A stretch of DNA of 64,000 bases from Neobacillus mesonae (lineage in GTDB: Bacteria; Bacillota; Bacilli; Bacillales; Cytobacillaceae), in contig NZ_JAMBNQ010000024.1 in the NCBI RefSeq assembly GCF_023715155.1, positions 1 to 64,000 of the forward strand, written 5' to 3'. A program made the translations under genes and the position numbers. The notes below the pieces were generated by a model that was given only the letters and a program-made list of their open reading frames with translations, was not told the DNA's origin and ran no database searches. Every line of letters begins with the position of its first letter. Positions within the stretch are counted from its first letter, which is position 1. Of the stretch, positions 54,979 to 62,879 are shown piece after piece.

Positions 54979-56361
54979 TTGAAAAGGTTTTTTCTAGTAT
55001 TGGCTGCGGGTTTCTTTTTAATGGGAGGCTGCTCTAATAAAGAAGAGCCAAAGAAGGCCGATACGAATGCTGTTCAAGTTTCAAAAGAACAATCTCCCGA
55101 TAAGAAAACGACAGAATCAGCAGAAGCCAGCACATCCATAATTGAGAAGGAAATCACAGAGGCTCCTCAAATTCCAAAAAACATAAATGATTTGATTAAC
55201 CAATATGCCGGCCCATTTTCAGGTGATGGAGTTTATTCCAATACCCTTAAGGCTGATCTTGAGAAAAAGATACAGGAATTCAAACCTGTTCCTAAAGATG
55301 CGTCGGAACAAGACCTTGATCAATTGTTTAATTATATGTACAGTCTCGTTGCCGAAGACTATCCTGATCCTGAGACGATTATTAAAAAATGGCAGCTGTA
55401 TTCCTTTGGGAACCCCAATCTGCCGGATGACCGGTATCATTTTAAAGAAAATAATCATATCGAAATTATTCTGGATGCGAGCGGAAGCATGGCAGCAAAG
55501 GTGAATGGAAAGAGCAAAATGGAGCTTGCGAAAGAGGCGATTAATCATTTTCTTGCGGCTGCACCCAAAGATGCCAAAGTATCGTTGCGCGTATATGGAC
55601 ATGAGGGGTCAAATACGGATACCGATAAGAAATTATCCTGCTCCAGCACTGAGTTGATATATGGCTCAAAGGTATATAACCAAAACGAGTTTGGGGATGC
55701 ACTCGCAAAGTTCCAACCAACCGGCTGGACGCCCATTGCAGATTCTTTAAAAAAGGCAAAGGAAGATTTAGCCCCATTTGATAGTAAGACTAATACCAAT
55801 CTAGTTTTTCTAGTAAGTGATGGGATTGAAACCTGCGGCGGCAATCCTGTGTCCGCTGCAAAACAGTTAGCGGAATCAAAGATTGCCCCAATTGTAAATG
55901 TCATTGGTTTTGATGTAGATGAAGAAGGTCAAAAGCAGATGCGGGAAGTAGCAGATGCAGCCGATGGTATTTACACAACAGTCAATAATCAAAAGGAACT
56001 GCTGCAATAGTTCGATAAAGCAAAGGAACTTTTGGAACACTGGAAAGAATGGAAAGACAAGGCCATGTCAGATGCAGATTCACAAGAAACAGAAAGATAT
56101 TTTGAAGTTTTAGGATTGTCAAATGACTGGTACCTTAAGCAATTAAACCAAGGAAACAACCTGGATTCATTTATTGAAGAATTGTTTATCAAGGATCTGA
56201 TTACGAAGGAGCAGGAAAATTACCTGCAGGAAAAAGATAAGGCCATGGATAATTTCGTTGGAAAAAGTTTAGACGAGTTAGAGAAAGATTTAAATGACCT
56301 CAGTGTTAAAACATTGGAACAAACGAAGAAAACCATTGAGAAAAATATAAAACAAATGTGA
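54979..56361 (+). pseudogene. von Willebrand factor A lipoprotein, interrupted by an in-frame TAG
   Basis: The frame runs to TAG at 56008-56010, then continues in the same frame without a gap to TGA at 56359. Part 1: lipobox LMGGC, acidic linker, then a VWA domain with MIDAS DASGSMA, T in GWTPIADSL and SDGIETCGG. Part 2 (about 116 codons, FDKAKELLEHWKEWKDKAM...) is a charged helical C-terminus. I prefer TTG 54979 (GGGGTG upstream) to ATG 54958. If TAG is real, a 343-residue truncated lipoprotein may still be made. A sequencing error is possible. Confidence 0.8.
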
Positions 56362-56461
56362 ATTAGTGAGATGGCTCCCCGGCATATTGTTGATTGTGGG
56401 CCTTTTTTAGATAATTTGAACAGCGGGGATTTTACCTGAGAGAAAAGCGGGAAAGATGCCG

Positions 56462-57175
56462 GCGGTAAAAAAGGAGGTCTGATTTTGCCCGGAGAGAAGA
56501 GGAAAGGAAGTCAGCGGTAAAAAAGGAGCGTTGATTTTGCCCGAAGGAGAAGAGGAAAGGAAGTCAGCGGTAAAAAAGGGATGCTGATTTTACCCGAAGG
56601 AGAAGGAAAAGGAGCTCAGCGGTAAAAAAAGAGGCCTAATTTTGCCCGAAGAGAAGAGAAAAGGAAGCTAGCGGTAAAAAAAGAAGCGTTGATTTTACCC
56701 GAAGAGAAGAGGAAAGGAGGCCGGCGGTAAAAAAAGAAGCGTTGATTTTACCCGAAGAGAAGAGGAAAGGAGGCCGGCGGTAAAAATGGGGTGCTGATTT
56801 TACCCGAGGGGGAGGGAAAGGGAGTTCAGCGGTAAAAAAGGAGGTCTGATTTTACCCGAAGAGAAGAGGAAAGGAAGCCGGCGGTAAAAATGGGGTGCTG
56901 ATTTTACCCGAAGGAGAAGGAAAAGGAGCTCAGCGGTAAAAAAAGAGGCCTAATTTTGCCCGAAGAGAAGAGAAAAGGAAGCTAGCGGTAAAAATGGGAT
57001 ACTGATTTTACCCGAGAGAGAAGGAAAAGGAGTTCAGCGGGAAAAAAAGAGGTCTGATTTTACCCGAAGGAGAAGAGGAAAGGAAGTCAGCGGAAAAAAA
57101 GAAGCGTTGAATTTGCCCGAAGAGAAGAGAAAGGGAGGCAAGCGGTAAAAATAAACCATTGATTTTACCCGATAC
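56462..57175. repeat. Tandem array of 14 units, period 52-53 bp
   Basis: Units begin GCGGTAAAA (variants GCGGGAAAA, GCGGAAAAA) at 56462, 56514, 56567, 56619, 56671, 56724, 56777, 56829, 56881, 56933, 56985, 57037, 57090 and 57142. Each contains GATTTTACCCGAAG (pairs with the GGTAAAA start) and a purine-only stretch like GAAGAGAAGAGGAAAGGAAG. Units 3-4 and 9-10, and 5 and 6, are nearly identical, showing block duplication. A partial unit lies at 56421-56460. The period is not a multiple of three and no frame is open throughout, so not coding. Confidence 0.93.
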
Positions 57176-57439
57176 AAACAACAAATGCAGCCTATAGGAA
57201 AAATCCCCAAAGCACCCAAATGGATCCCGTTACCTGGAAAAAACCGATTTATAGAATCCTCAAAGCACCTTGAATAATAATCTTTTTCATATGCATCCAC
57301 ACCTGCTGCGCAGCTTGTATCAACAAACAGAAATCCTCATGCCGGGGTGTACATATAAGGTCATAAGTTGTTCTTAATTTGAAGTCACTGTCAAAAAAAC
57401 AAGGTACAGATGGGACTAAGAAATAGTCCCTCAGACCCG

Positions 57440-57625
57440 TTAAAGTTTTTGTACAACCTTGTAAACGACAACTACTGAAATCCTGCCGACATCAGAAGTG
57501 GTCACCTTAATATCCACATAATTTAATTGTTCAATTGTATTTAAAAAAACATTAACCTGTTCTTCGACATCACTTGGGGAACCCGTAAATATTTTTGTTC
57601 TTATCTTACGAACTGTGAATTCCAT
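57440..57625 (-). CDS. small protein, Cse60-like (sporulation protein family)
   Basis: 61 residues: KIFTGSPSDVEEQVNVFLNTIEQLNYVDIKVTTSD...ISVVVVYK. The pattern (an aspartate/glutamate pair, a helix ending in FLxTI, then VDIKxxTS and a beta strand) resembles B. subtilis Cse60 (DUF2758), a sporulation protein of unknown role. RBS GGAG before the ATG at 57625. A GGGACTA / TAGTCCC hairpin ends it (57399-57417). Confidence 0.6.
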   Translation of the reverse strand: MEFTVRKIRTKIFTGSPSDVEEQVNVFLNTIEQLNYVDIKVTTSDVGRISVVVVYKVVQKL

Positions 57626-57733
57626 TACTCCCCCGCTCCTCTAAATAATTATTATTGAAAATAAGCCCCTCCGGTCCAACTATAAAACAGGGGCCAGATG
57701 GGACATGAAACCAGCCCCTCTGACCCGATAAAT

Positions 57734-57910
57734 CTAGTCACTGGATTTGTTGCTTTTGTTAGCTGCACTAGACCAAATGGCAAGTATTAAGACAATGATT
57801 CCAAAAATGATACTGTTCCACATTGCGCCTGAGTTACTGGAGAAGCTGTACACCCATGGTGAAACGATAAGCCAAATGCCGATTAATCCAGTAAGCCAAA
57901 GCTGCCACAT
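57734..57910 (-). CDS. SPW-motif small membrane protein
   Basis: 58 residues, two helices (about 3-25 and 31-50). WLTGLIGIWLIVSPWVYSFS contains the SPW motif; WNSIIFGIIVLILAIW completes the single SPW repeat. I start at ATG 57910 behind AAGGAGGTG; a GTG at 57919 would add three residues. The promoter region carries the perfect palindrome at 57933-57950. Function unknown. Confidence 0.7.
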   Translation of the reverse strand: MWQLWLTGLIGIWLIVSPWVYSFSSNSGAMWNSIIFGIIVLILAIWSSAANKSNKSSD

Positions 57911-57932
57911 GATAAGCACCTCCTTGATGTAT

Positions 57933-57950
57933 GACGTTAACGTTAACGTC
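57933..57950. promoter_or_regulatory. Perfect 18-bp palindrome GACGTTAACGTTAACGTC
   Basis: Arms GACGTTAAC and GTTAACGTC are exact complements, centred about 32 bases upstream of the SPW protein start; also readable as overlapping ACGTTAACGT dyads. It looks like an operator. The MerR-type gene at 58090 is the nearest regulator, but MerR sites usually have longer spacing, so the binder is unknown. Confidence 0.65.
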
Positions 57951-58089
57951 GCTTAATATATATGATTTTTATAAAATAATTATTCCCGGTGCTTATCATG
58001 ATTGAAGATGAAGGAACTCGAATTAATCATCCTCTTTTTGCTGTAGAATTAAAAAATTCCTCGTGTGCCATGAAGTCGGTGATATGTAT

Positions 58090-58554
58090 TTAATCAGGGG
58101 ACTGCTGCTTATTCTCCATTTTGCCAATAAATCGTAAAGAACGTTCCACTTGCTCTTGATACCTATCGCGCATGTTTACCACATGGTCAATTTTCGTATT
58201 CATTTTGTTGATCAAGTTGTAAAGAACATCAATGTACTGTTCGACTGCCAATCTCTGTTGATCTGCATTGTGGTTATTCTCACGGAATGTCTGCCGCAAT
58301 TCTTTAAGTGATTCCTCTGCGTCTATCACTTCCTGAATTTCTTGAAGTGAGATGCCCAAATAATCCTTTAGCTTCAGTATTTGCTTAAGGCGTTCAATTG
58401 TAGTTTGATCATACAGACGGTGCCCGCCCGCAGTCCTTAATGTAGTAACAATAAGCCCCACTTCCTCATAATAGCGGAGCGTTCTCGGTGTAATGCCTAG
58501 CTGCCGTGAAACTATGTCAATGGTCAAATAATCGTTCATTTCTTTAGCCGTCAA
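58090..58554 (-). CDS. MerR-family transcriptional regulator
   Basis: 154 residues. N-terminal winged helix (DIVSRQLGITPRTLRYYEEVGLI, about residues 13-35; GGHRLYDQTTIERLKQI wing), then LKDYLGISLQEIQEVI and a dimerising coiled coil to the end. No cysteine cluster, so not a metal sensor of the classical kind. Start at ATG 58554 with weak RBS. Upstream on the minus strand there is only a decayed-looking region. Confidence 0.85.
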   Translation of the reverse strand: MTAKEMNDYLTIDIVSRQLGITPRTLRYYEEVGLIVTTLRTAGGHRLYDQTTIERLKQILKLKDYLGISLQEIQEVIDAEESLKELRQTFRENNHNADQQRLAVEQYIDVLYNLINKMNTKIDHVVNMRDRYQEQVERSLRFIGKMENKQQSPD

Positions 58555-59130
58555 ACTGATACCCCCTGCCTATGGTCTTATTTAAATATATGGTTATCCT
58601 AATTGAGTTCATTCAAAGTTTTTAAATACTGTAATGGCTAAAAAAATACAATGTGAGGTGGTTTGGCAGAACAGAATTATACGAAAACACCTGAGTATTT
58701 AAGAGCAGTTGATAAACTAGTGGTTTCAATCTTTTCCTGTTAGAGCAATCATCGGGGGGATTGGCATCATATTGTCCATGAAGATTTTAAGAAAAGGGAA
58801 AGCGAATTGGACAGCATCGGGAAATGCGGATTTACAACATGAAGGAAATTACGATTTTAAAAAGCCCCATTATTAAACTTAAGAAGTTGAACTATCTTCA
58901 TTACTACAGAAAAGTGCCCCAATTATTAAACAAAGTCAAAAACCATTCTTTATTGATTTATTTGCAAATCTAGATAAAATGGATTTTCTGACTTCTATGG
59001 TTAAAAGTGAGGTCAGGGCATGGTCACGCACCCTCGCAAATTGTGGACTAAATCTAAGTTCAAAAGACGCCTTTGCTGCTCAAGTGAATAATCTTCATTC
59101 AGGCAGCAAGGCGCGTGAGTAATTTTGTTA
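58555..59130. other. Apparently decayed region without an intact gene
   Basis: Plus-strand fragments such as AIIGGIGIILSMKILRKGKAN and, further on, AWSRTLANCGLNLSSKDAFAAQ read like pieces of two former proteins separated by stops. I recognise neither family. No RBS plus open frame over 60 codons. Confidence 0.4.
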
Positions 59131-60369
59131 TTACCCAATCTTCTCCTGGGTTTGGTTGTTATTATTGTGTTGATCTTCCCAAATCTGCTTCATCTTGCTT
59201 CTGCCTCTATCGATATCAGGATTAAATTGAATGGCGGCATTCTGCCTTACTGTGCGAATATTTTGTACTGCCTGTTGAAGCTTATTATTGATATTGTTCT
59301 TACCTTTTCCAGCATGCTTTGCAATCGACAAACCGGCGGTTATTCCTTGCGCCATAGCAATTTTACCGCTTTCAATTCCTGTGATATTCCCGGCTACAAA
59401 AAGACCATCAAGCGGGGTTTCCATCGTTTCAGAATGGCTTGGAACATGTCCGCCAAGCTCTGGAACATAGTGGAAAGGACATCCGGTAACGGCTGCAAGT
59501 TCTGCAAGCGGGTATAGACCGCCGGCAATGCAAACAAAGTCTGCCTCATAAATCTTTTCAGTACCGGGAATAACCTTTCCATTGGCATCCGTATCGGCAA
59601 TCCGGACACCTTCAACTTGATCTTTGCCGATGACTTCTAGAGCCGCTTTTCGCAGTTGAAGCGGGGTGCCATTAATCTTAATACCGTTTTTAGGGTAAAA
59701 GTTAATGCCCATTTTCCGAATCCAGTCTTTTTTCATAAACTTGCTGCCGAATCTTAAGAGAGGAGACGGAGCAAGATGGGATGCATGCAAAAGGGATTTT
59801 AACACTTCTTCCGGTTCGCCGGCTTTTTGACTATTCGGATTTTTTTCCGGCAGCACAATCCGTTCAACATTGATTCCGGCAAGCTGTAGTTCATTTAAGA
59901 TAGCAAAGGCTAAGATATTTGCCCCAATAATAATTCCCTTTTTTCCAACTTGTACACGGTGGACATTTGTCATAACCTGAGCAGCTCCAATGGACATCAC
60001 ACCTGGTAGCGTCCATCCCGGAACAGGGACAGGGTATTCGGCAGCTCCTGTAGCAATGAGCACAAATGGAGCAGTTAATGTGCCGATACTGGTATGTACA
60101 TTCCAATTCTGACTGCATTTTTCCAAGTTGTAGACAGAAACCCCACAGCGGATATCTACCGATAAGTTCATTGCATTTTGGTGAAGCCGTTCCGCTTCTT
60201 TAATGCCATTCCACCAGTCTCCGGAAGGTTCCTGATGGAGCTGACCAAGCAATCTGCCGCCTGGTTTAATAAATTCATCAACTACTGTTACCCGAAGACC
60301 ATTTTCCGCGCAGGCAATTGCACCTGCTAATCCGGCAGGGCCTGCTCCAATGATAATAACATCGCTCAT
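59131..60369 (-). CDS. HcnB/OoxA-like FAD-dependent dehydrogenase subunit
   Basis: 412 residues; N-terminal dinucleotide fold IIGAGPAGLAGAIACAENGLRVTVVDE, second motif in IIGANILAFAILNE (non-canonical), FAD-binding GLFVAGNITGIESGKIAMAQG near the C-terminus. Matches the alpha subunit of opine/hydrogen-cyanide-synthase/D-hydroxyproline-type dehydrogenases. The start overlaps the ferredoxin-like gene by four bases. It would pass electrons with the 2Fe-2S proteins and the DadA-like flavoprotein at 62880. Substrate unproven. Confidence 0.85.
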   Translation of the reverse strand: MSDVIIIGAGPAGLAGAIACAENGLRVTVVDEFIKPGGRLLGQLHQEPSGDWWNGIKEAERLHQNAMNLSVDIRCGVSVYNLEKCSQNWNVHTSIGTLTAPFVLIATGAAEYPVPVPGWTLPGVMSIGAAQVMTNVHRVQVGKKGIIIGANILAFAILNELQLAGINVERIVLPEKNPNSQKAGEPEEVLKSLLHASHLAPSPLLRFGSKFMKKDWIRKMGINFYPKNGIKINGTPLQLRKAALEVIGKDQVEGVRIADTDANGKVIPGTEKIYEADFVCIAGGLYPLAELAAVTGCPFHYVPELGGHVPSHSETMETPLDGLFVAGNITGIESGKIAMAQGITAGLSIAKHAGKGKNNINNKLQQAVQNIRTVRQNAAIQFNPDIDRGRSKMKQIWEDQHNNNNQTQEKIG

Positions 60370-60698
60370 TGCTCTTCCACCATCCTCCTGATGATGTTTG
60401 GCAGCAGCTTACCGCTCTCAACCACCATGTCCTGTTGTACGACGGTTAGGCATGCCCTTGTATTTGACTGACCATTAACTGTTACACGGCATTCCATACA
60501 ATGTCCGATATTACAATAAAATCCTCTCGGTGTACCGCTATCTTCATGTACACGCAGTTTTCTTACATCATTTGCTAAAAGTGCAGCGGCGATAGTTTCA
60601 TTTTCATAAGCTTCATATGTTTTGCCGTCGAATTGAAAGGAAACTTGCTTTCTATCATTTATTTTTCCGAAAATGGGATGATTTAGAATTCTGCTCAC
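60366..60698 (-). CDS. HcnA-like (2Fe-2S)-binding subunit
   Basis: 110 residues. FDGKTYEAYENETIAAALLAN is the HcnA-type ferredoxin fold; cysteines in YCNIGHCMECRVTV and RACLT give C-x4-C-x2-C...C for a 2Fe-2S cluster. Gamma subunit of the HcnABC-like dehydrogenase. Overlaps both neighbours by four bases (coupled translation). Confidence 0.88.
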   Translation of the reverse strand: MSRILNHPIFGKINDRKQVSFQFDGKTYEAYENETIAAALLANDVRKLRVHEDSGTPRGFYCNIGHCMECRVTVNGQSNTRACLTVVQQDMVVESGKLLPNIIRRMVEEQ

Positions 60699-60967
60699 TT
60701 CTTTTCACCTACTGTTCCAAATGTTACCGGTCTGACTGGCGGCTGGTATTTTAACGGAATGTCACCCGGAGTAATATCAGGGGATACACTTTCAATAATT
60801 TTATCTACCGAAACACGGCAAGTGCGGCCGCCGCAAAAACCCATGCCGGCTCGTGTTCTTAATTTTAATTCTCTTGCTGTACATTTATGTTCAGCTGCAG
60901 TTGATAGAAGCTGGCCATACGTCACTTCTTCACAGCGGCAAATGACCATATTTTCAAAGTTAGTCAT
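60695..60967 (-). CDS. BFD-like (2Fe-2S)-binding protein
   Basis: 90 residues from ATG 60967 behind AAAGGAGG; a longer frame to 61048 overlaps the sigma-54 promoter and is not used. Cysteines: ICRCEE and MGFCGGRTCR give the BFD [2Fe-2S] pattern C-x-C...C-x4-C. In related dehydrogenases this domain is fused to the alpha subunit; here it is a separate small subunit. First gene of the three-gene operon. Confidence 0.85.
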   Translation of the reverse strand: MTNFENMVICRCEEVTYGQLLSTAAEHKCTARELKLRTRAGMGFCGGRTCRVSVDKIIESVSPDITPGDIPLKYQPPVRPVTFGTVGEKK

Positions 60968-61004
60968 TTTGATATCCTCCTTTGTGTGCGTATAGTAAAC
61001 TATC

Positions 61005-61022
61005 ATGCAAAAATCGTACCAA
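61005..61022 (-). promoter_or_regulatory. Sigma-54 promoter of the HcnAB-like operon
   Basis: The minus strand reads TTGGTACGATTTTTGCAT: GG and GC elements with the required 10-base separation (TGGTAC-N5-TTGCAT). It lies 38 bases upstream of the first ORF start and just past the stop of the activator gene. Confidence 0.85.
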
Positions 61023-61040
61023 CTTATTAACACGTTCAAG

Positions 61041-62702
61041 CTAATCAATATGAAGACGCTTTAAACGGTTATATAGAGTAGCTCTAGTGATACCAAGCCG
61101 CTTTGCGCACTCTAACTTGTTTCCGTTAACCATTCTTAATGCCCGTTCCAGCACTTTTTTCTCATGCTGGTCCAGCTCTTCACGCAACGAAATAATTTCA
61201 GAACCATTGTCTTCGCTTATGAGGGCCTGCAACGGAAGGTTATTCTCTGCATGAACCCTATTTGCGGTAAACGGCAGATAGTCTTTCTTGATGACTCCAT
61301 CCGTTGCAAATACCACCAGCCGTTCTACAATATTACGGAGTTCACGGATATTGCCAGGCCATTCATATTGGAGCATTTCCTGCATGACTTCCGGACAAAA
61401 CTCCCGGATTGGCCGATGATAGCGCTGTGAAAAATCATTTAAGTAATAATGAGTCAATTCAATAATATCTTCATGCCGTTCCCTTAAAGGAGGGATATTC
61501 AGTGTTACCACATTTAATCGATAATAAAGATCCTCGCGAAACTGTCCTTCCCGCATTAATTCCTGCAAATCTCTGTTTGTTGCTGCAATAACACGGAAGT
61601 CGATATCGATTTCTTTTTCACCACCGACACGGTAATATTTACGTTCCTGCAGCACCCTAAGCAGCTTGACCTGCATTTCAAGCGGCATTTCCCCAATTTC
61701 ATCAAGAAATAGTGTGCCTCCTTTTGCCAGCTCAATTTTCCCCTTTTTCCCTTTGTAATTGGCGCCGGAGAAGGCACCGCGCTCATAGCCGAATAATTCA
61801 CTTTCAAATAATGAGGCAGGTATTGCCCCGCAATTTATTGATATAAAGGGTGCATTTGGTTTTTCACTGGCTTCATGAATCGCTTTGGCAAAAACCTCTT
61901 TCCCTGCACCGCTTTCCCCTAAAATTAAAACGGTGGATTTAACGGAGCAGACCTTCTTTGCTAATTCGATGGTTTTTTGAATCGCCGCACTTTTTCCTTT
62001 AATACCCTGAAACGGATCTTTAGAGTGTTGATATTTCGCTACTTCCTGTTCTAAACGATGAACTTCATGAGACATGTTAAATAATTTTTCATTAAGCATT
62101 ACTTGGTTGGTAATATCGGTCTCCGAAACGACAGCCCCAATAATTTGCTGATTAAAATAAACGGGGTTGGAATTAATTAGTACAAATAGATCTGAGCGTG
62201 GTTGATGGTACTGCCTGGTCATACTTTTTCCAGTTTGCAAAGTTTCCAATATTTCCAGTTTATTGCGGTCGAAAAACTTAGTTATCGGTTTTCCGATAAT
62301 CTCCTTTTTCTTCACGGAGAATATCTTTTCGGCCCCTTTAGTCCAAGTCCTGACGCATTCATTGGCGTCAATGACAGTAACCGATGAATCGGTAGTATGA
62401 ATGACGGTTTCATAAAAGGCAATTAATCTTTTATAAGCATTATGGAGAATCTCAATCATTTGTCCTGCTGTAATATCACAGATGGGCTTACCCTCTTTGC
62501 CTGTAATGATGACAGATGAATGATGGGAAAACGCTTGAATGAGAGTGTCGATAGAGTCACCCATACCTATTTCTGTATAGGAAGTATCAGATGTGTGATC
62601 GGATGGATGAAAAAAGAAGTCTTTCTTTTTATCTGTAACTTGCAGCGCTGCCAGGAAAGAATCTCTTAAAATATCTTTTACAGAAAGCATCGAAAAGGTC
62701 AT
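61041..62702 (-). CDS. sigma-54-dependent transcriptional activator (PAS / AAA+ / Fis HTH)
   Basis: 553 residues. N-terminal sensing region with a PAS domain (about residues 105-225; [19 protein letters not shown]). AAA+ domain with Walker [18 protein letters not shown] in place of GAFTGA (Ser for Thr at the sigma-54-contact loop) and Walker [14 protein letters not shown]-terminal Fis-type HTH ([20 protein letters not shown]). RBS AAGGAGG. Two sigma-54 promoters flank it, so it probably activates both the HcnAB-like operon and the divergent DadA-like gene; its ligand is probably the dehydrogenase substrate. Confidence 0.92.
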   Translation of the reverse strand: MTFSMLSVKDILRDSFLAALQVTDKKKDFFFHPSDHTSDTSYTEIGMGDSIDTLIQAFSHHSSVIITGKEGKPICDITAGQMIEILHNAYKRLIAFYETVIHTTDSSVTVIDANECVRTWTKGAEKIFSVKKKEIIGKPITKFFDRNKLEILETLQTGKSMTRQYHQPRSDLFVLINSNPVYFNQQIIGAVVSETDITNQVMLNEKLFNMSHEVHRLEQEVAKYQHSKDPFQGIKGKSAAIQKTIELAKKVCSVKSTVLILGESGAGKEVFAKAIHEASEKPNAPFISINCGAIPASLFESELFGYERGAFSGANYKGKKGKIELAKGGTLFLDEIGEMPLEMQVKLLRVLQERKYYRVGGEKEIDIDFRVIAATNRDLQELMREGQFREDLYYRLNVVTLNIPPLRERHEDIIELTHYYLNDFSQRYHRPIREFCPEVMQEMLQYEWPGNIRELRNIVERLVVFATDGVIKKDYLPFTANRVHAENNLPLQALISEDNGSEIISLREELDQHEKKVLERALRMVNGNKLECAKRLGITRATLYNRLKRLHID

Positions 62703-62820
62703 GATAAAAACCTCCTTGGTTATGTAAAAAAATTAAACACTGTAAAAATAATTATACACGGAGTGGCTAAAAATTTTAAATATTTATATTAGTTGGATAA
62801 CGGAGGCTGAAAATAATGAT

Positions 62821-62837
62821 TGGCACAGTAATTGCAT
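62821..62837 (+). promoter_or_regulatory. Sigma-54 promoter of the DadA-like gene
   Basis: TGGCAC-N5-TTGCAT: an exact consensus -24/-12 promoter, 43 bases upstream of the GTG start. The region to the left (62710-62800) should hold the activator's binding site; no clear dyad stands out. Confidence 0.93.
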
Positions 62838-62879
62838 TATAAAGAAATGAGCTTCATTTGAAGAAAGGGGGAAGAGGAT

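Noticed and set aside
56421..57175. CRISPR array
   Set aside because: Period is regular, but the would-be spacers are short and nearly identical between units, repeats vary, and no cas gene is nearby. It is a minisatellite-like array.
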